A stretch of DNA of 64,000 bases from Xylaria sp. FL1777 (lineage: Eukaryota; Ascomycota; Sordariomycetes; Xylariales; Xylariaceae). The position numbers and the translations under genes are program-made. Below, in pieces: positions 31,720 through 43,263 of the stretch (position 1 is its first letter; every line of letters starts with the position of its first letter). A model generated the notes under the pieces. That model made no database searches. It was not told the DNA's origin and worked only from the letters and a program-made list of their open reading frames with translations. Where the stretch lies: NCBI GenBank assembly GCA_022578965.1, contig MU400638.1, forward strand, positions 47,431-111,430, written 5' to 3'.

Positions 31720-34700
31720 TCACCACCCGATGTGCATATTTCTCTGTTCCTGACGCAAAGCCGCCACATGGACAGCACCGCCAGGCCCAACGTCTCCGCA
31801 GCCGACAGCCATGCCTTTGGTCTCGACTGCTCCCCATCCTCCTCCTATCGACGCCATAGGCCCTCCTCTCATATTCAACCCCCTGTACCCGGCAGTACTC
31901 TCCACAGCACCGCCGTGCAGCAAACACGCTCGTGGACTCGACATCCTCCCAACGCCATCAAACGTCGTCAAAACCGTCGTGTTTCTGCTACTTCTGCTGC
32001 TGCCGAAGTTGTCGTCGTCGTCATCGTCCATGACGCGGCGGAACGTGTACCCGAGGAACGCCGTCTGCTTGCGCACCTTGAGCACCGTGGCCTTGGTCTT
32101 GCGGTCGCGGAGGAGGCGGTCCCGCGGCCGCTTGCGCTCGCGCCGGCCGAAGGCGCGTATGAAGGCCTTCATCTGGTCCGCGAGCACGCTTTCTTGGAAC
32201 TGCGCTGCCGTCATAGGCGGTGGTGGTTGTGGCTGCGCCGTCGACGTCGACGCGGTGGGGGTCGGGGTGGGAATAGTAGTGGGGGTGGTGGTTATTACCA
32301 GGGCGTTGATCTCCCGGTCCATGCGCTTGAGACGCGTCGAGTCGTACGGCGAGGCCACGAACTGCGCCAGCATGCCGCGCACGTGTCGCGGGAAGGCGGC
32401 GAGTTGCGCTTGCATGGCTGCCATCTTCTGCGAGCTGCGTCGGATCGCCGCCGTCGACGGGTGGGCGTTGTGGATGATTCCGCCGCCGCCGCCAACGCCG
32501 CCGCGCGGGGATCCCGGGACGGGCGGCGGCGCGAAGGGGCTCAGGCTCGCCGTCTCGCCTGTAGGAACTGCCGGCATCGCCAGTGGGTTCGCCTCGAGGG
32601 CTGGGTGCGGCGGCGGCACTTCCGAGCCCTCCTCCGACCCCGTGTCGTCGTCGTCTTCGTCGCTGCTCGAGTCCGACCAGTCCGAGATGGGCTCCTCCTC
32701 GTCGAAGTAGTGCGTGTCGTCGACGCTGGCGATGCGCGGCACGAAGGGCGGCGTGATCAGATGCAGCTGGTCCCAGGGGATGTCGCGGAACCACTTGTGC
32801 GCCTTGATGTCCTCGGCGTCGTGCGGATACACCGAGCGGCCCCTGCCATCCCTCTGCCGCGCGCGGCCGCGGCTCGCGCTGGACATCAGCGGATGCTGCT
32901 CCAACCCGCCATCTCGGGACCGGTACCGCTTGGACGAGAGGCGGTTCTCTCGCGCGCACACCAGGTTTGCTATGAGATCCATGCAGCGCCTCGAGACCAC
33001 GGGACGCGGCGGGAACGCGAACGTCTGCTCGTGGTTCACGATGTTCCGCTTCGTCTGCTGCCTCCCGCCCTCCTCCGAGAGGAAGGGCGTGTGGCCGTAC
33101 AGGCACTCGTACAGGATGACGCCGAGGCTCTACTAGTCGCATCTCGCATCGTAGTCGCCCTCGCGGATGACTTCCGGCGCCATGTACTGACTCGTGCCCA
33201 CGCAGGACCGAGCGGCGCTGCGATTGCCGCAGCGGTTGCGCCAGTTGAGCAATGGCTCGTCGCGGACGGTCGAGGCCGTGTTCGTCGGCGCTGGTGGGCG
33301 CGCGTGCTTCTGCATCGCCTGCGTCACGCCCTGAGCCCATTTCATCGTGCCCTGGAGGCCCTCTGCTCGGTCGGTCGAGTCGCCTTCCACGGAGAGGCCG
33401 AGCTTGTGGAGCAGACTGTAGCGCTGGGTGTGATAGTAGCTGGTGTCGTGGGACCAGTGGCCGTCGAAGGCCAGCCCGAAGTCAGATATCTTCAGGTGAC
33501 CCGTGGCGGAAATCAGGAAGTTGTCCGGCTTGATGTCGCGGTGGATGCAGCGTAGCGAGTGCGCCTCTTCGATGCAGAGGATCATCTCGGCGATGTAGAA
33601 CTTGGCCACCGGCTCACTGAGGATGTTCTCGCGGATGAGCAGCCCGAGGAAGTCTCCGCCGGGCATATAATCCATGACGAGGTAGAGGTTCCCGGCGTCC
33701 TGGAAACTCGCAATGAGCGGCACAATCCTGCATGCTCTGATCAGTACTCGCCGACATTTAGCTCCACCGATTTCATCCATCTTACTTACCATCTGGAGCC
33801 TTCGGAGGCAACGAGGAAATCTCTCTCAGCTCGTAGGTGCCCTTCCTGACTCGTCTTCAACATGGCTGATTTGCGAATCACCTTCATGGCATACACGCGG
33901 CCGTCTCGCTGGTAGCCGTCTTTTCTTGGTTTCTTACGCACAAGCCTGACGACGCCGAAGCTTCCCTTGCCGAGGATCTTGAGGACCTCGTAGTCGTCGG
34001 CTAGTTCGCCATGCTCACATCTCATGACGCCAAGACTCCTGGCCGCCAGGACCCGAGTCTCGCGGAGATGGTTCGTCTCCTGCCGGCAGAAGAGAGCCCG
34101 TCGCATATCTTTCTCGGCTGGGCTCAAACCAAGGCCGTGGTAGAGCTCGCTCTCTAGGTATCTTCGGCGAAGGGAGCGTGGGGAAGGTTTGTTGAATTTC
34201 TCGTTGAAGTATGTTTCAAGGTATATCTTGGCAGCGGCGGTTTTCTCGACGGTCAGGATAGTAGGCGGCGGCGGGTCGGCCGCTTTTTCTTGGATCGTGC
34301 TTAGACCGGGGTCTGCGATTTTCGGGGCCGACTCGGGTTCTTGGTGGTGTACTATGCTGGCCGGTCGCTGCTCTACCGGGTCGTTGTCTTTGCTGGACAG
34401 CTTTGACTCGAATGAAGTCGCCACCGTCGTGCCGGTGCCGTTGGTAGGGCCGGAAGACTTGCCGCTTGAATTTGTATTGCTATTAGATGTCGATACTGAC
34501 AGGATGGCGGGAGCGCTGGCTGGCAGAAGCTTGTCTACTTCTCTCTCTATTGAACGGATGGAGGGTCTCGACTTCTTTTTGACACGGTGGATTACTGTGA
34601 CAGTTCCCCCGAATGTACTTCTGAGGAACGGAAGAGACATCTTCCTAAAGAGGCGATGTCGCTCTGGTGATTTCTCGCTCGGTGGAGGCGATGGCCATCC

Positions 34701-34938
34701 CGAACCCCCAATCGAATGGCCCGACGCTATAAGTGTTGTGTAAGTCAACCAAGTGGCGTACAAGAAAGCCTATGCGTTGAGAGAACATACCACTATGAGT
34801 CAGTGTCCGTAGAAGCGACATAATTGAACCCTGACCTTTAAGCTTTCGTGATCGTTCAAATCCCTCCAGAGTTATCGTGGATGTTGGCGACGAAGTGGTT
34901 GCCGACGATACCTCATCGTCTAATAGAACTGTTGGCAT
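31720..34938 (-). CDS. PUK1: AGC/NDR-like protein kinase, PUK1 type, with tandem in-frame TAG codons (probable A-to-I edited mRNA)
   Basis: Three exons (34938-34791, 34726-33790, 33727-31720) give 1030 residues if two internal stops are read as Trp. The kinase domain starts near 295 with GKGSFGVV, then YAMKVI (Lys near 330), HRDIKPDN (near 424), DFG (near 444), an insert of about 90 residues in the activation segment as in NDR kinases, and APE. After DYDARCD come TAG TAG, then SLGVILYECLYGHTPF in the same frame; other AGC kinases have D-W-W-S-L-G here. The AGC tail ends in an NDR-like hydrophobic motif FLGYTFRR near 917. The frame is otherwise clean for 3.1 kb. This matches PUK1 of Fusarium graminearum, a perithecium-stage kinase known to need editing of two tandem UAG codons to UGG. 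Unedited product: 559 aa, lacking subdomains IX-XI. Function in ascospore formation is inferred from that ortholog. Confidence 0.88.
33130..33135 (-). other. Tandem TAG TAG at the conserved Trp-Trp of kinase subdomain IX
   Basis: Codons 560 and 561 on the minus strand, in the context TGC GAC TAG TAG AGC CTC GGC. Both flanks align without gap to the kinase signature D-W-W-S-L-G. A change of each middle A to I would give UGG UGG. UAG is the preferred triplet for A-to-I mRNA editing in Sordariomycetes. The same bases resemble a splice acceptor (CTAG/TAG), so automatic gene finders may wrongly place an intron end here. Confidence 0.9.
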
Positions 34939-35771
34939 GGTACTGGCGCCAACAAGACCACGGTTGGATAATATGGGACAGTCATCAACAATGCCGGGGA
35001 TATCATCAGTGGTAGTATCTATAAAAACTATACCATAATAGCCAGAACCCTAGCTAATTAGACCTCTTCCAAAACATGCCTTTAAGCAGACGCCACTTAA
35101 TGTCCTGTGACGCTGCTTAGACAGGCGTTGATATGAGGTCGTGAATTCGTACGGTCGTCGTCAAAAAGAAACTAGCTAGTGAACAGGTACGCAGCATGAC
35201 GGGAGTCATCATTGGGTTTCAAGGAAGCTCTTTCTCTAGCAGACTGTCGAGGCTTCCGTGTGTCTGGACGAGGAGTTATTGGAAGGACTAGGAGCAAATT
35301 ACTCTGGATAGATCCTTCTGATACCCTGATACATGACAACGGGAGAAAGCGTAAGTAGGAATAGAAGCCATTGATTCATCTAGAGCATCTTAACTACCCA
35401 GTACCTAAATACCGAAACATGAGCAAGAACTTTCCTCATATGAAATATGTCCTCCGAAAATCGACTTTTGATAACGCCATAGATGCAATGCAGACCTCGT
35501 CATCCCTTATAACAACATCTGCTTCCCGTGTCTAGGGAAGACCGGATCCTCGCAGACTCGCGCAGGTCGGAGACCCCATAGCGCAGGATTAACCGTAAAC
35601 ACAATGGTTCAAGAGATGTTCAATCCCAGGAGGAAAGGAGAGAAGTCGGTAACCACATAAAATACAGCCCGATTGGTATCCACAGACCAGCAATAGCCAA
35701 GCATGAAAATGTACGCTGACGGAAATATATGCCACACGCCAAATGATGGGTATTAGTAGAATACTATCTGC
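34939..35771. promoter_or_regulatory. PUK1 upstream region and 3' flank of FPR4-like gene
   Basis: 833 bp with no recognisable gene. The part next to 34938 should contain the kinase promoter; I see no motif that I can name. Confidence 0.35.
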
Positions 35772-37443
35772 TTATTTGATGCCGAGCAACTTGATGTCGA
35801 AGACTAACTGGCTGTTGGCTGGAATGCCCGGCTGGGCTTTGCTGCCGTAGGCGAGGTGCGCAGGAATGGTGAGTCGTCGTTCTCCACCAACCGACATCCC
35901 CAGAACGCCAATATCCCATCCCTTAATCACTTCTCCCGATCCGGCCTTGAAGCTAAATGGCTTTCCTTTCTTGTTTGCTATACGATGGGTTAGCCACTAA
36001 TTTTGAGATTGTGCGAGCAGAGTTACTCACAGTCAAAGACTTTGCCATCTGTGAGTTTACCAATATATCGGACCTCGACTCTGTTGCCCTTCTTAACAAA
36101 GCGACCGGTACCGATCTTGCGATCATCGAGTGTGACGCCCTGAACAACCTTCACACCTAGTGTAGCCCCCTTCTCAGCGGCGGCAGGACCAGTGGGGCCT
36201 TGCTCAAGATTCTTAGCAAACTGAACCTTCTTGTCGCTCTTGGCCGAAGCCTCTTTGGGCGCCTCAGCCTTGGCTTCCTCTTTAGCAACGGCTTCGCCCT
36301 TGTTGTTTTTGAGCTTCTTCTGCTGCTTCTTGCTTAATTTCCCTTCCTCGGCGGCATTGACCTTTGCGATCATGTCGTCCAGGCTCTCAGCTGCCTCTTC
36401 GGCTGGACGCTTCTTGCCCTTTTTCGACTCGACTAGTTTAGGGGCTTCCTCTTCCTCATCTGAATCAACCTCAGTGACCCGAGGATCTTGGATATCATCA
36501 AGTTCATCGACTTCGGAATCGGAGTCGTAGTCATCAATACCATCCATGCCTTCGGGGAGGTCATAGTCGTCGTCATCCTCATCCTCTGAGTCAGTGAGAT
36601 CGTCCGTGTCAACTATGTAGTTACCGGTGAGGTGAATGGCGTGTGTTCCCTTGACGACGAAGAAAACCTGCTCTTCAGGGCCGATAGTAATATCCAATGG
36701 CTGTTGGTAGTTCTGAAATGTTGTCAGCGCGCAAGAGCTAAATAGTAATGGATGAGATGTGGACTTACACGCTCCGTGTCTAGTGTGCAAACAACTAGCT
36801 CCTCAATTTCCATATCACTAGACGATACGCTCTCGTCGTCATCGTCACTGGATGTTGCAGGCTCCTTTCCCTTCTTGTTTCCCTTGCCATTGGGCTTAGC
36901 ATCGTCGTCATCCATCTCCTCGTCAGAGTCTTCGGCCTCGGCAGCAGCAATGAGCTTCTTGAGAGCCTCCGCCTTGGCCTTCTTGGACTTCGCCTTGTCG
37001 CTGGGGCCGCCGTTGGGCTCATCGTCATCGTCATCCTCGTCAGAATCCTCGTCATCGTCCCCGGCCATTAACTGCTCTAGGTAATCGTCATCAAGATCGC
37101 CATCGAGGGAAGCACGCTTGCGGATGAGCTTCAGAGTAGAGCGCGGAACACTGGGAATATTTCCGTCCTCGTCAGCTTCGGGAGGTTCAGTAGGATCGAG
37201 AGCGGCCATAGTGATACGATACTATGAGAGAAGTAGTCAGCAGTGGATCGTTTCGGGGGTCGAGTCGCAATCGTTACATGCGACAAGAGATGGCAACGTT
37301 TATTCTATAACGATAGTTAAAGCTAGCGAAACATAGAGTTCACTCACACAAGCGTTTGGTATGCTGTCCTCTTGCATAGCAGGGACCATGACGCCCAGGG
37401 GCGGGACCTCGAGCCCGTAGAGAGCAACGGGTGTCATCGACAT
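35772..37443 (-). CDS. FPR4: Nucleolar FKBP-type peptidyl-prolyl cis-trans isomerase, FPR3/FPR4 type
   Basis: Four exons (37443-37348, 37221-36769, 36712-36031, 35977-35772), 478 aa. The N-terminal nucleoplasmin-like part starts [17 protein letters not shown] and runs [15 protein letters not shown] across intron 1, then [31 protein letters not shown] across intron 2. Three acidic tracts (such as [14 protein letters not shown]) and lysine-rich runs follow, typical of nucleolar histone-binding FKBPs. The C-terminal FKBP domain (about 370-478) includes [38 protein letters not shown] and [17 protein letters not shown]4 isomerises prolines in histone H3 tails and acts as a histone chaperone on rDNA. 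All phases close and length matches fungal orthologs. Confidence 0.94.
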
Positions 37444-38658
37444 GGTTATGGCAGTATTAGTTAATGTTGTTGGTGTTGTTGTTATTATTATTGCTGTTTA
37501 TGAAGTGGTTGTTTTGAGTCGCGAGAGCTCTCGAGTCTTCTATGGTGCAAATGCACACGGGAGATGAAGAGAATTCCTTGGGAGAATCAAGGTGGGAAAA
37601 TTGTCGAGCTGATCTGGAGAGGGCAGATGAGACTCGCACCTTGGATTGAAATGGTGAAAAGAAGAGGGAAAGCTTGTCGACGGCTCGGCTTCAGACTTTT
37701 TAGCCAGGACAAGAAAAAAAAAAAAAGTAGGCGCCTTCCTCCATAGTCGCACCCCACTTTCCCCAAAACGATGCTACCACTGCTGCAGGTAAGCCCACTG
37801 AACACGGCTCAACATCACTAACTAATGCAGAGCAAGCTCCGCTACCCGTTGCGCCGCAACCTCGACTTTTACAGTGTACTGACCTCTCTAGCGATGGATT
37901 TGAATGGTAAGGTAGAGAATATGTACTCTGTTAGACTGTAACGCATGTGGGTAGTTTGTGCAAGTGAGTCAGTCTTGTGGGAGTGGCTAGTCAGATCTCT
38001 TCTGTGAAACTGTAGTTTGAGATAGGAAGATATTAGTTACCTACGTCTACGCATACTTAATGGTTGAAGTACCTGAGTCTAAGGTACCGCCCGCTATTAT
38101 CTACCCAACCTACAGAGGTGTGTACCTAAATGGACCGTTCAGTCATGGAGAATTCAATGAACTCCATGGCTGCCTATCACAAAAGTAAGTATACCTAGGT
38201 ATGAGATATCAGACAGGTACTATAGCGACAGAATTGATGCCTACCTCCCTTGGTAGCTGGAGCCTGGAAACATATATACCATTGCCCTTGTCGTATATAT
38301 ACCTAGTATAAAATATATGTCCGCCTATATACTCCCTTAACATAGATAAGGAAAAACTCATGTTCAATGATCATCCTATTTTAACTGAGCAGAAAGCTCA
38401 TTACAATTGACACTATAGCAGAATAAAGACGGCGCGTTTTGCTACGATACTGCTACTAACTCAACAATTGCACTAAAGGCAAAAGATTTATTCTGTGCCC
38501 AAACATATCCAAGATCCCCAAGCATGTTCCAGAAGCCTCAGAGACCCGAAGACCTCGACCGACAACTCCTTGCTAGAGCGTTCATGAAATGAGCATTCGG
38601 CTCCTAAATCCGGATCCCATTTTCAGACTCCAAGCAGGATGCCAATTATGCGCCAACA
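37444..38658. promoter_or_regulatory. FPR4-like upstream region and DJ-1 gene 3' flank
   Basis: 1.2 kb with no supported gene. A poly-A run of about 13 nt lies at 37714-37726, and TACCTAGGTA-like elements occur near 38190-38220. Region 38270-38400 is AT-rich. Confidence 0.4.
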
Positions 38659-39724
38659 CTAAGCACTGCCGCTCGCTGCAACCAATTCACCGAGATGCTT
38701 CTCCAAGGCCATCTCTTTGAGATATTCCTGAGGCCGGTCCCCAACATCAAGCTGCTCGCAGATGAACTCGACGAGCGCGGGAGGGAAGTACTTAGGCGAG
38801 GCACGGCAGTACGCAGCCACGAGGTCGTTGCCATTCGTCACGCCACCTATCACGTTGTAGGGCGTGGTTAGCTGTGTCATTGTGACAGACCGGGGACAGA
38901 CAGACAGACAGACAGACAGACAATGGTGCTCCGTCGAGAGCAAGAAAAAAAAAACTACTTACCACTCGACCAGAAGTTACCGTCCTGTATCCACCTCAAC
39001 TCATGACCTTTCATGCTCGCGGGCCCGAAGCCCCTCTCTTTGAGGGCGCCCTGCAGTGCCCTTGGCCCGCAGACGTTCTTTCCCTTCAGCAGCCCGGCGA
39101 CGCCGCAGAGGAAGATGCCCGTGCAGACGCTGAGGATGTCCACGCCCTCCGTAGCAGCCTGTTTGCTGAGCCACTCGGTCGCGCCCTCGGGGAATTCAGC
39201 CCTAGGATCAGGTCCAGGCACATAGACGACTACAAAGCTCATTTGGGTCAGTAATTGCTAAATTTGTGAGCGGTATATGTGATTTTTTTTGGGGGGGGGG
39301 GGGATTCTGGAGAAGCTTCGAGGACATGACTTTGGCCTAGAAGCGGCCTTTTCATAAAGCGGCCAAGGAGCAACAAAAATGGGATGGCTCTGAGAGTCCA
39401 CTCACTGTCGAGCTTGCCGGGGGCGACTTCAGGATCGCTGAAGTGGTTTGTCGCGACGACGGATTGGTTGGACGACATGGGGATCTTCTCGCCGGCCTGC
39501 ACGGAGCCGATGTAGTGAATCTGGACCGAGGGGGCGCTGTCGAGGACGACCTGGGGCGTCATCGCCCCTAGCAAGGAGAGATACTCATAGCTCATGGACC
39601 CAAAGATATCGACGCCCGCGGCGTCAAGGAGTTGGCAGTCCGTGGGGATGAAGACACCGATGCGGATGACCCGGCGGTTATCTGGTGCTCGAGAGACCTT
39701 GTTGACATCTGTGAAGATACTCAT
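38659..39724 (-). CDS. DJ-1/PfpI family protein (class I glutamine amidotransferase-like)
   Basis: Three exons (39724-39406, 39229-38963, 38846-38659), 257 aa. The protein opens with RVIRIGVFIPTDCQLLDAAGVDIFG, then PAPGKLD-type text (EVAPGKLDIVYVPGPDPRAEF) across intron 1. The nucleophile elbow SVCTGIFLCGVAGLL carries the expected cysteine. Exon 3 starts with the conserved SGGVTNGNDLVAAY join. Family members are cysteine-dependent hydrolases, glyoxalases or chaperones; the fungal subgroup is mostly uncharacterised, so no substrate is claimed. Both introns contain simple repeats: eight T followed by thirteen G in the first, and a CAGA microsatellite in the second. No signal peptide, so cytosolic. 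Confidence 0.88.
38891..38923. repeat. CAGA microsatellite inside DJ-1 intron 2
   Basis: About six tandem copies of the 4-bp unit (acag/caga) within the 116-nt intron 38962-38847. Confidence 0.7.
39283..39303. repeat. Homopolymer junction T8-G13 inside DJ-1 intron 1
   Basis: Eight T are followed directly by thirteen G on the plus strand, inside the 176-nt intron. A tract like this is prone to length error or polymorphism. Confidence 0.8.
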
Positions 39725-41062
39725 CTTGTCTGATTATTTTACCCTTTATTGCAAGAGTGAGTTGTGTTTTTAGAACGAAGATGTTACAGCTTGCCTGGAA
39801 ACTGCACTTGAAGAGTAGAGAAGGACTTGACAACCTATGATTGATACGATCAGACGAGAACATGACCTCAAACGAAGCAGAATCTCAGAATATATATTCC
39901 AACATAGTCCTATCAGCTAGCTCTCTCATGATACCTGTGTTCATCGTTCTGTAGGCCTGGCGATGTATTCTCCGGGGCTATTCGGGGCTATTGGTACTAT
40001 CAATTGGGAGGAGTAGAGTTGCATAGGAAAAACGGTGTTGTGTGATTGGCCAATTCAGCAATGCTAACTCCGGCCATAATCGGACCCAGTGGAGTCCTAT
40101 ACCCCAACTTCGACTTCAAACAGCTATATAGACACATAGACATATAGACTACTGAGCAGTTTATGAGCAGTTTACTACCGAGAAGCGCAGGAATTATAAT
40201 GGGTTTCCTGGGTAAAACACGACTCGACCAATCGCGTACATGAAAACGTGTGAGAACATAGGATACTAAGATACTATATTCCTAGATTCTAGAAAACGAA
40301 GTTTAGGGACGCGGAGCAGCAAGTTTACTATTGGACGATCACGTTTGAGTGCTACGTTTTAACACAACCATATTTTATCAATCTAGACAATTGCAAAGTC
40401 GCGTGTAGGAGCAACTTGAGAATTTACTTTCACCTTTTATTAATTGCTGTCGGGAATGGACATTATTGTGAGCAATACGGTGTTCTCATTGATAGTTGTT
40501 AGCTTGTAATGCCTAACAACTACTATCGACATCCGACTCGTCTCTTCATCAGCCGGATCTAAGTACTACTCATGCCTATATACATCGTAATTAGGTATTA
40601 TCGGGCTAGGTTTGCTCATTAGCTGGGCTGCGCCATTGCAAGCCCCTTTGTCCTAGCTGGGCTAGCCCGTTCCCAAATTGGACCGAATGCTTTTTTCTTT
40701 GCATTCGTGAAGTCGATGCCCGAATGAAGCCCGACTGTCTTTCATCCTTCCTGGCCGTATAAGCGAATGCCGGCAGGAAAGTTCAAGATTCCGTGATTCT
40801 TGCGCTGTTCTCCTAGAACTCCGAGAGCCCAGAAAGTGATCCCATATCTAGAATGCCAATGCCGATGCCGTGCGTACCACATCAAGTCCTCTATTTACAC
40901 ACGCTACCGAAAGCTTCTGTTCAAGATTCCAAACGCTCAGTGTCTGAAAGTCTTAATGGAAAATTGAGAATCGAAAGAGAAAGCTCATATGGTTTGGCTT
41001 TCCGTGAGATGTCAAGCCAGTCCATACGAGGAAGATTAAATTCAAAAAAAGGCCGCCAATTA
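39725..41062. other. Intergenic region between DJ-1 gene and glycosyltransferase
   Basis: 1.3 kb, AT-leaning, with no supported gene. A direct repeat CTATTCGGGGCTATT-like segment lies near 39975-39995. A frame at 40853-41068 lacks recognisable content. Confidence 0.4.
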
Positions 41063-43263
41063 CTATGAAAGAACTTCTGCGATGAATGATTTCGCTCTTT
41101 GTCGCGTTACTTTCTTGCTGACCGTATAAACTAGATCGTGGGTGAAAAAGTGCATTAACTGAGCTTGTGCCGATGGAATCGAACCGTAAAGAGGTGCAAC
41201 AAGTGGAAATGTAAGATAATCGACGAAGTTGGTCTTTAAGTTGCGGTGTGAGAAGCACATCCCTTTGGCCAGGCCGGCTTCTTGCATTTCTTTTTCGCGG
41301 GTAGTGGCGCCAATCTTATGGTAACGCTCGTACAGGAAAAGCAAAAGGCAACACTCGACCAGGCCAACAGTCCGAAGTACTTTGCAAATTTGAAAGATCC
41401 AACCGACGTTATGGGGGTCAGAACCACCATCGGTAACCGCCATGTATAAAGTCGAAGTAACAACCAGAATGGTCATCTGGAGAGGAAGAAAATGAGCCTC
41501 AAATAGTCGATGGGCAAGGAGGAACGTTCGCTGCCAGTCGGGTTCTTTGATAGTCTCAGTAATAACTTCGGAGTAAATTCCGCTTTCAAGGGGTTGCTCG
41601 GGGTCCACTTCAAAATGATTCTTCATATAGGAATCATTGGGATGTTTTCTATTGCGTGTCAGCTGTTAGGAATCGGGTAAAGAAGCTAGGGTGATGCCTT
41701 ACAGTGCAAGGTGAAGCGGACGGAAAGCTCTGGTTGTGTGCTTGCGTTCCTGCCAGAGCTCGACAAACTTCCTTATAGCAAAACCGACGTCCAGAGCACC
41801 CCACATATGTCGAAGTGCTTGCTTGTAACGGGCCGACATGTCGTTATAAACTCGCCCAACACCCTCACCACCGTCACCTTTCACATTACTTTGACTGACG
41901 GGACTGTGAATTGTCCTAACTGTCAAGTTCCCGTTCAATGCAAAGAAGCACTTGAGATACATGTGTAGATCTTCGCCAATAGCTTCAGAGTCGCAGTCCC
42001 AGCCACCAACTCTGTCGACCAGCTGGAGCGGAAGAGAATAGACCGATGTTGGAGGAGCAATAGATGAACCACGGTATAGACCAGACATGCCAGCAGCACC
42101 CCACAGAATATCGGCAACTCGTACTATAGCTGGAACTTGGTGGGCATTGCGATCGAAAATGATGGGGGCAGAATATAATGTAGTGGTGGCAGTTTCGGGA
42201 TTCGAAGTATGCATGTTCGTGAGCAAAGCGAAGTAATTCGAAGAGAGATGGCTATCAGCTACCAGTGAAATCATGTTAGTGTTATTTTTCTTGATTTCGT
42301 GTCATTTTGTAGGTTAATAGTCAACGTACCATCAATTCCAGTGATAATAACGTCCTTCCTGAGACTGAGAGGATACTTCTCACTGAGTTTGCGTCCAGCC
42401 CAAGCCATGTTGCTTCCCTTTCCAGGTGCTTCTCCAGGGATATCAGATGGATGCAGGGTGAAATCAATTGACCGAAACTTCTTCGCAAATTCTTGTATTA
42501 TCGTCATTGCCTTCACTTCGACATTTGGTTCGCGCGACTCCATCGCTAGATAGACCTTTAGACTTGTCAGCTTCACCAATATCTCGAGTAAAGAGTGACT
42601 GTTGATAATCCAAGCTTGGAATAATGCAACTACTCGGGGGAGTATACGAATAAGATCCCATGTACTTACATCATAGGTGTCACGCGCTAGCGGATGCGAA
42701 GCCATGACATCCAACGTTTCCCGAAGCGTGTCCATCTCTTCCTTGTAGTTTGGAATAATAATGGCGTGAATAACACGATCAATACCAGTCTCAAGCTCAG
42801 GAATAAATTCCGTCTCGGTATCGCCTGCCTCGCTACTCGCAGTTGAAGAGGGTGAAGACAACTCTTTCGACGAGGTCAGAGTTTCGGAGCTCGAAAGGGA
42901 CGTGAAAGAACCGCGACGGCGATGCGACATTTTATAGTCCTTGAGTGATTTGCTACGGGCGGTTCTCTCGAGACACCGGGAGATATCGAAGATAGACCAC
43001 ATAGAACGCAGTGGGAAGGACGAGACCAGAATATGGATAGTTAAACAATAATAGGCGAATATCAGCGTCCAGACGCCACCGCCCTCGTACGAAGTGGGAG
43101 TGGTAAAGCTAATACGAGCAGGTCGACTCAACGAGTCTCCCTCGGCGCGCGTCAGGGTGAATCCCGACGCGGCTGCTTCCCGGGTTATTACATAGTAGGC
43201 GATGGTGACAACGGAGACCATGGCCAGTCCCGGCGCGCACCTCGTTACCCAAGTGAAAAGCAT
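41063..43263 (-). CDS. Membrane glycosyltransferase, family 2-like (uncharacterised fungal group)
   Basis: Four exons (43263-42670, 42555-42330, 42258-41703, 41648-41063), 653 aa. Two N-terminal hydrophobic segments are followed by a Ser-rich linker. The GT-A core includes HAIIIPNYKEE (nucleotide-binding strand), VYLAMESREPN, GEAPGKGSNMAWA, the metal-binding DAD in GIDADSHLS (its Ala codon is split by intron 2), GEDLHMYLKCFF, and QALRHMWG, which may take the place of the QxxRW acceptor motif. Further membrane helices lie near 520-570. It resembles fungal proteins annotated as GT2-like integral membrane enzymes; the sugar donor and product are unknown. The first ATG of the frame is at 43263; the frame extends upstream but without ATG. 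Confidence 0.82.

Noticed and set aside
33130..33140. Real intron removing the TAG TAG codons
   Set aside because: Any intron ending here would delete conserved kinase residues (APE, DYDARCD), and the flanking residues join to the family pattern without loss only if the six bases are read as two Trp codons.
32021..33340. 439-codon minus-strand frame in the kinase region
   Set aside because: Alternative frame of the kinase exon with Arg/Pro/Gly-rich random composition; the real frame carries the kinase motifs.
31687..33555. 622-codon plus-strand open frame
   Set aside because: It lies antisense to the PUK1-type kinase. It is a by-product of the GC-rich third positions of that gene, and its translation is Arg/Val/Ala-rich without any motif.
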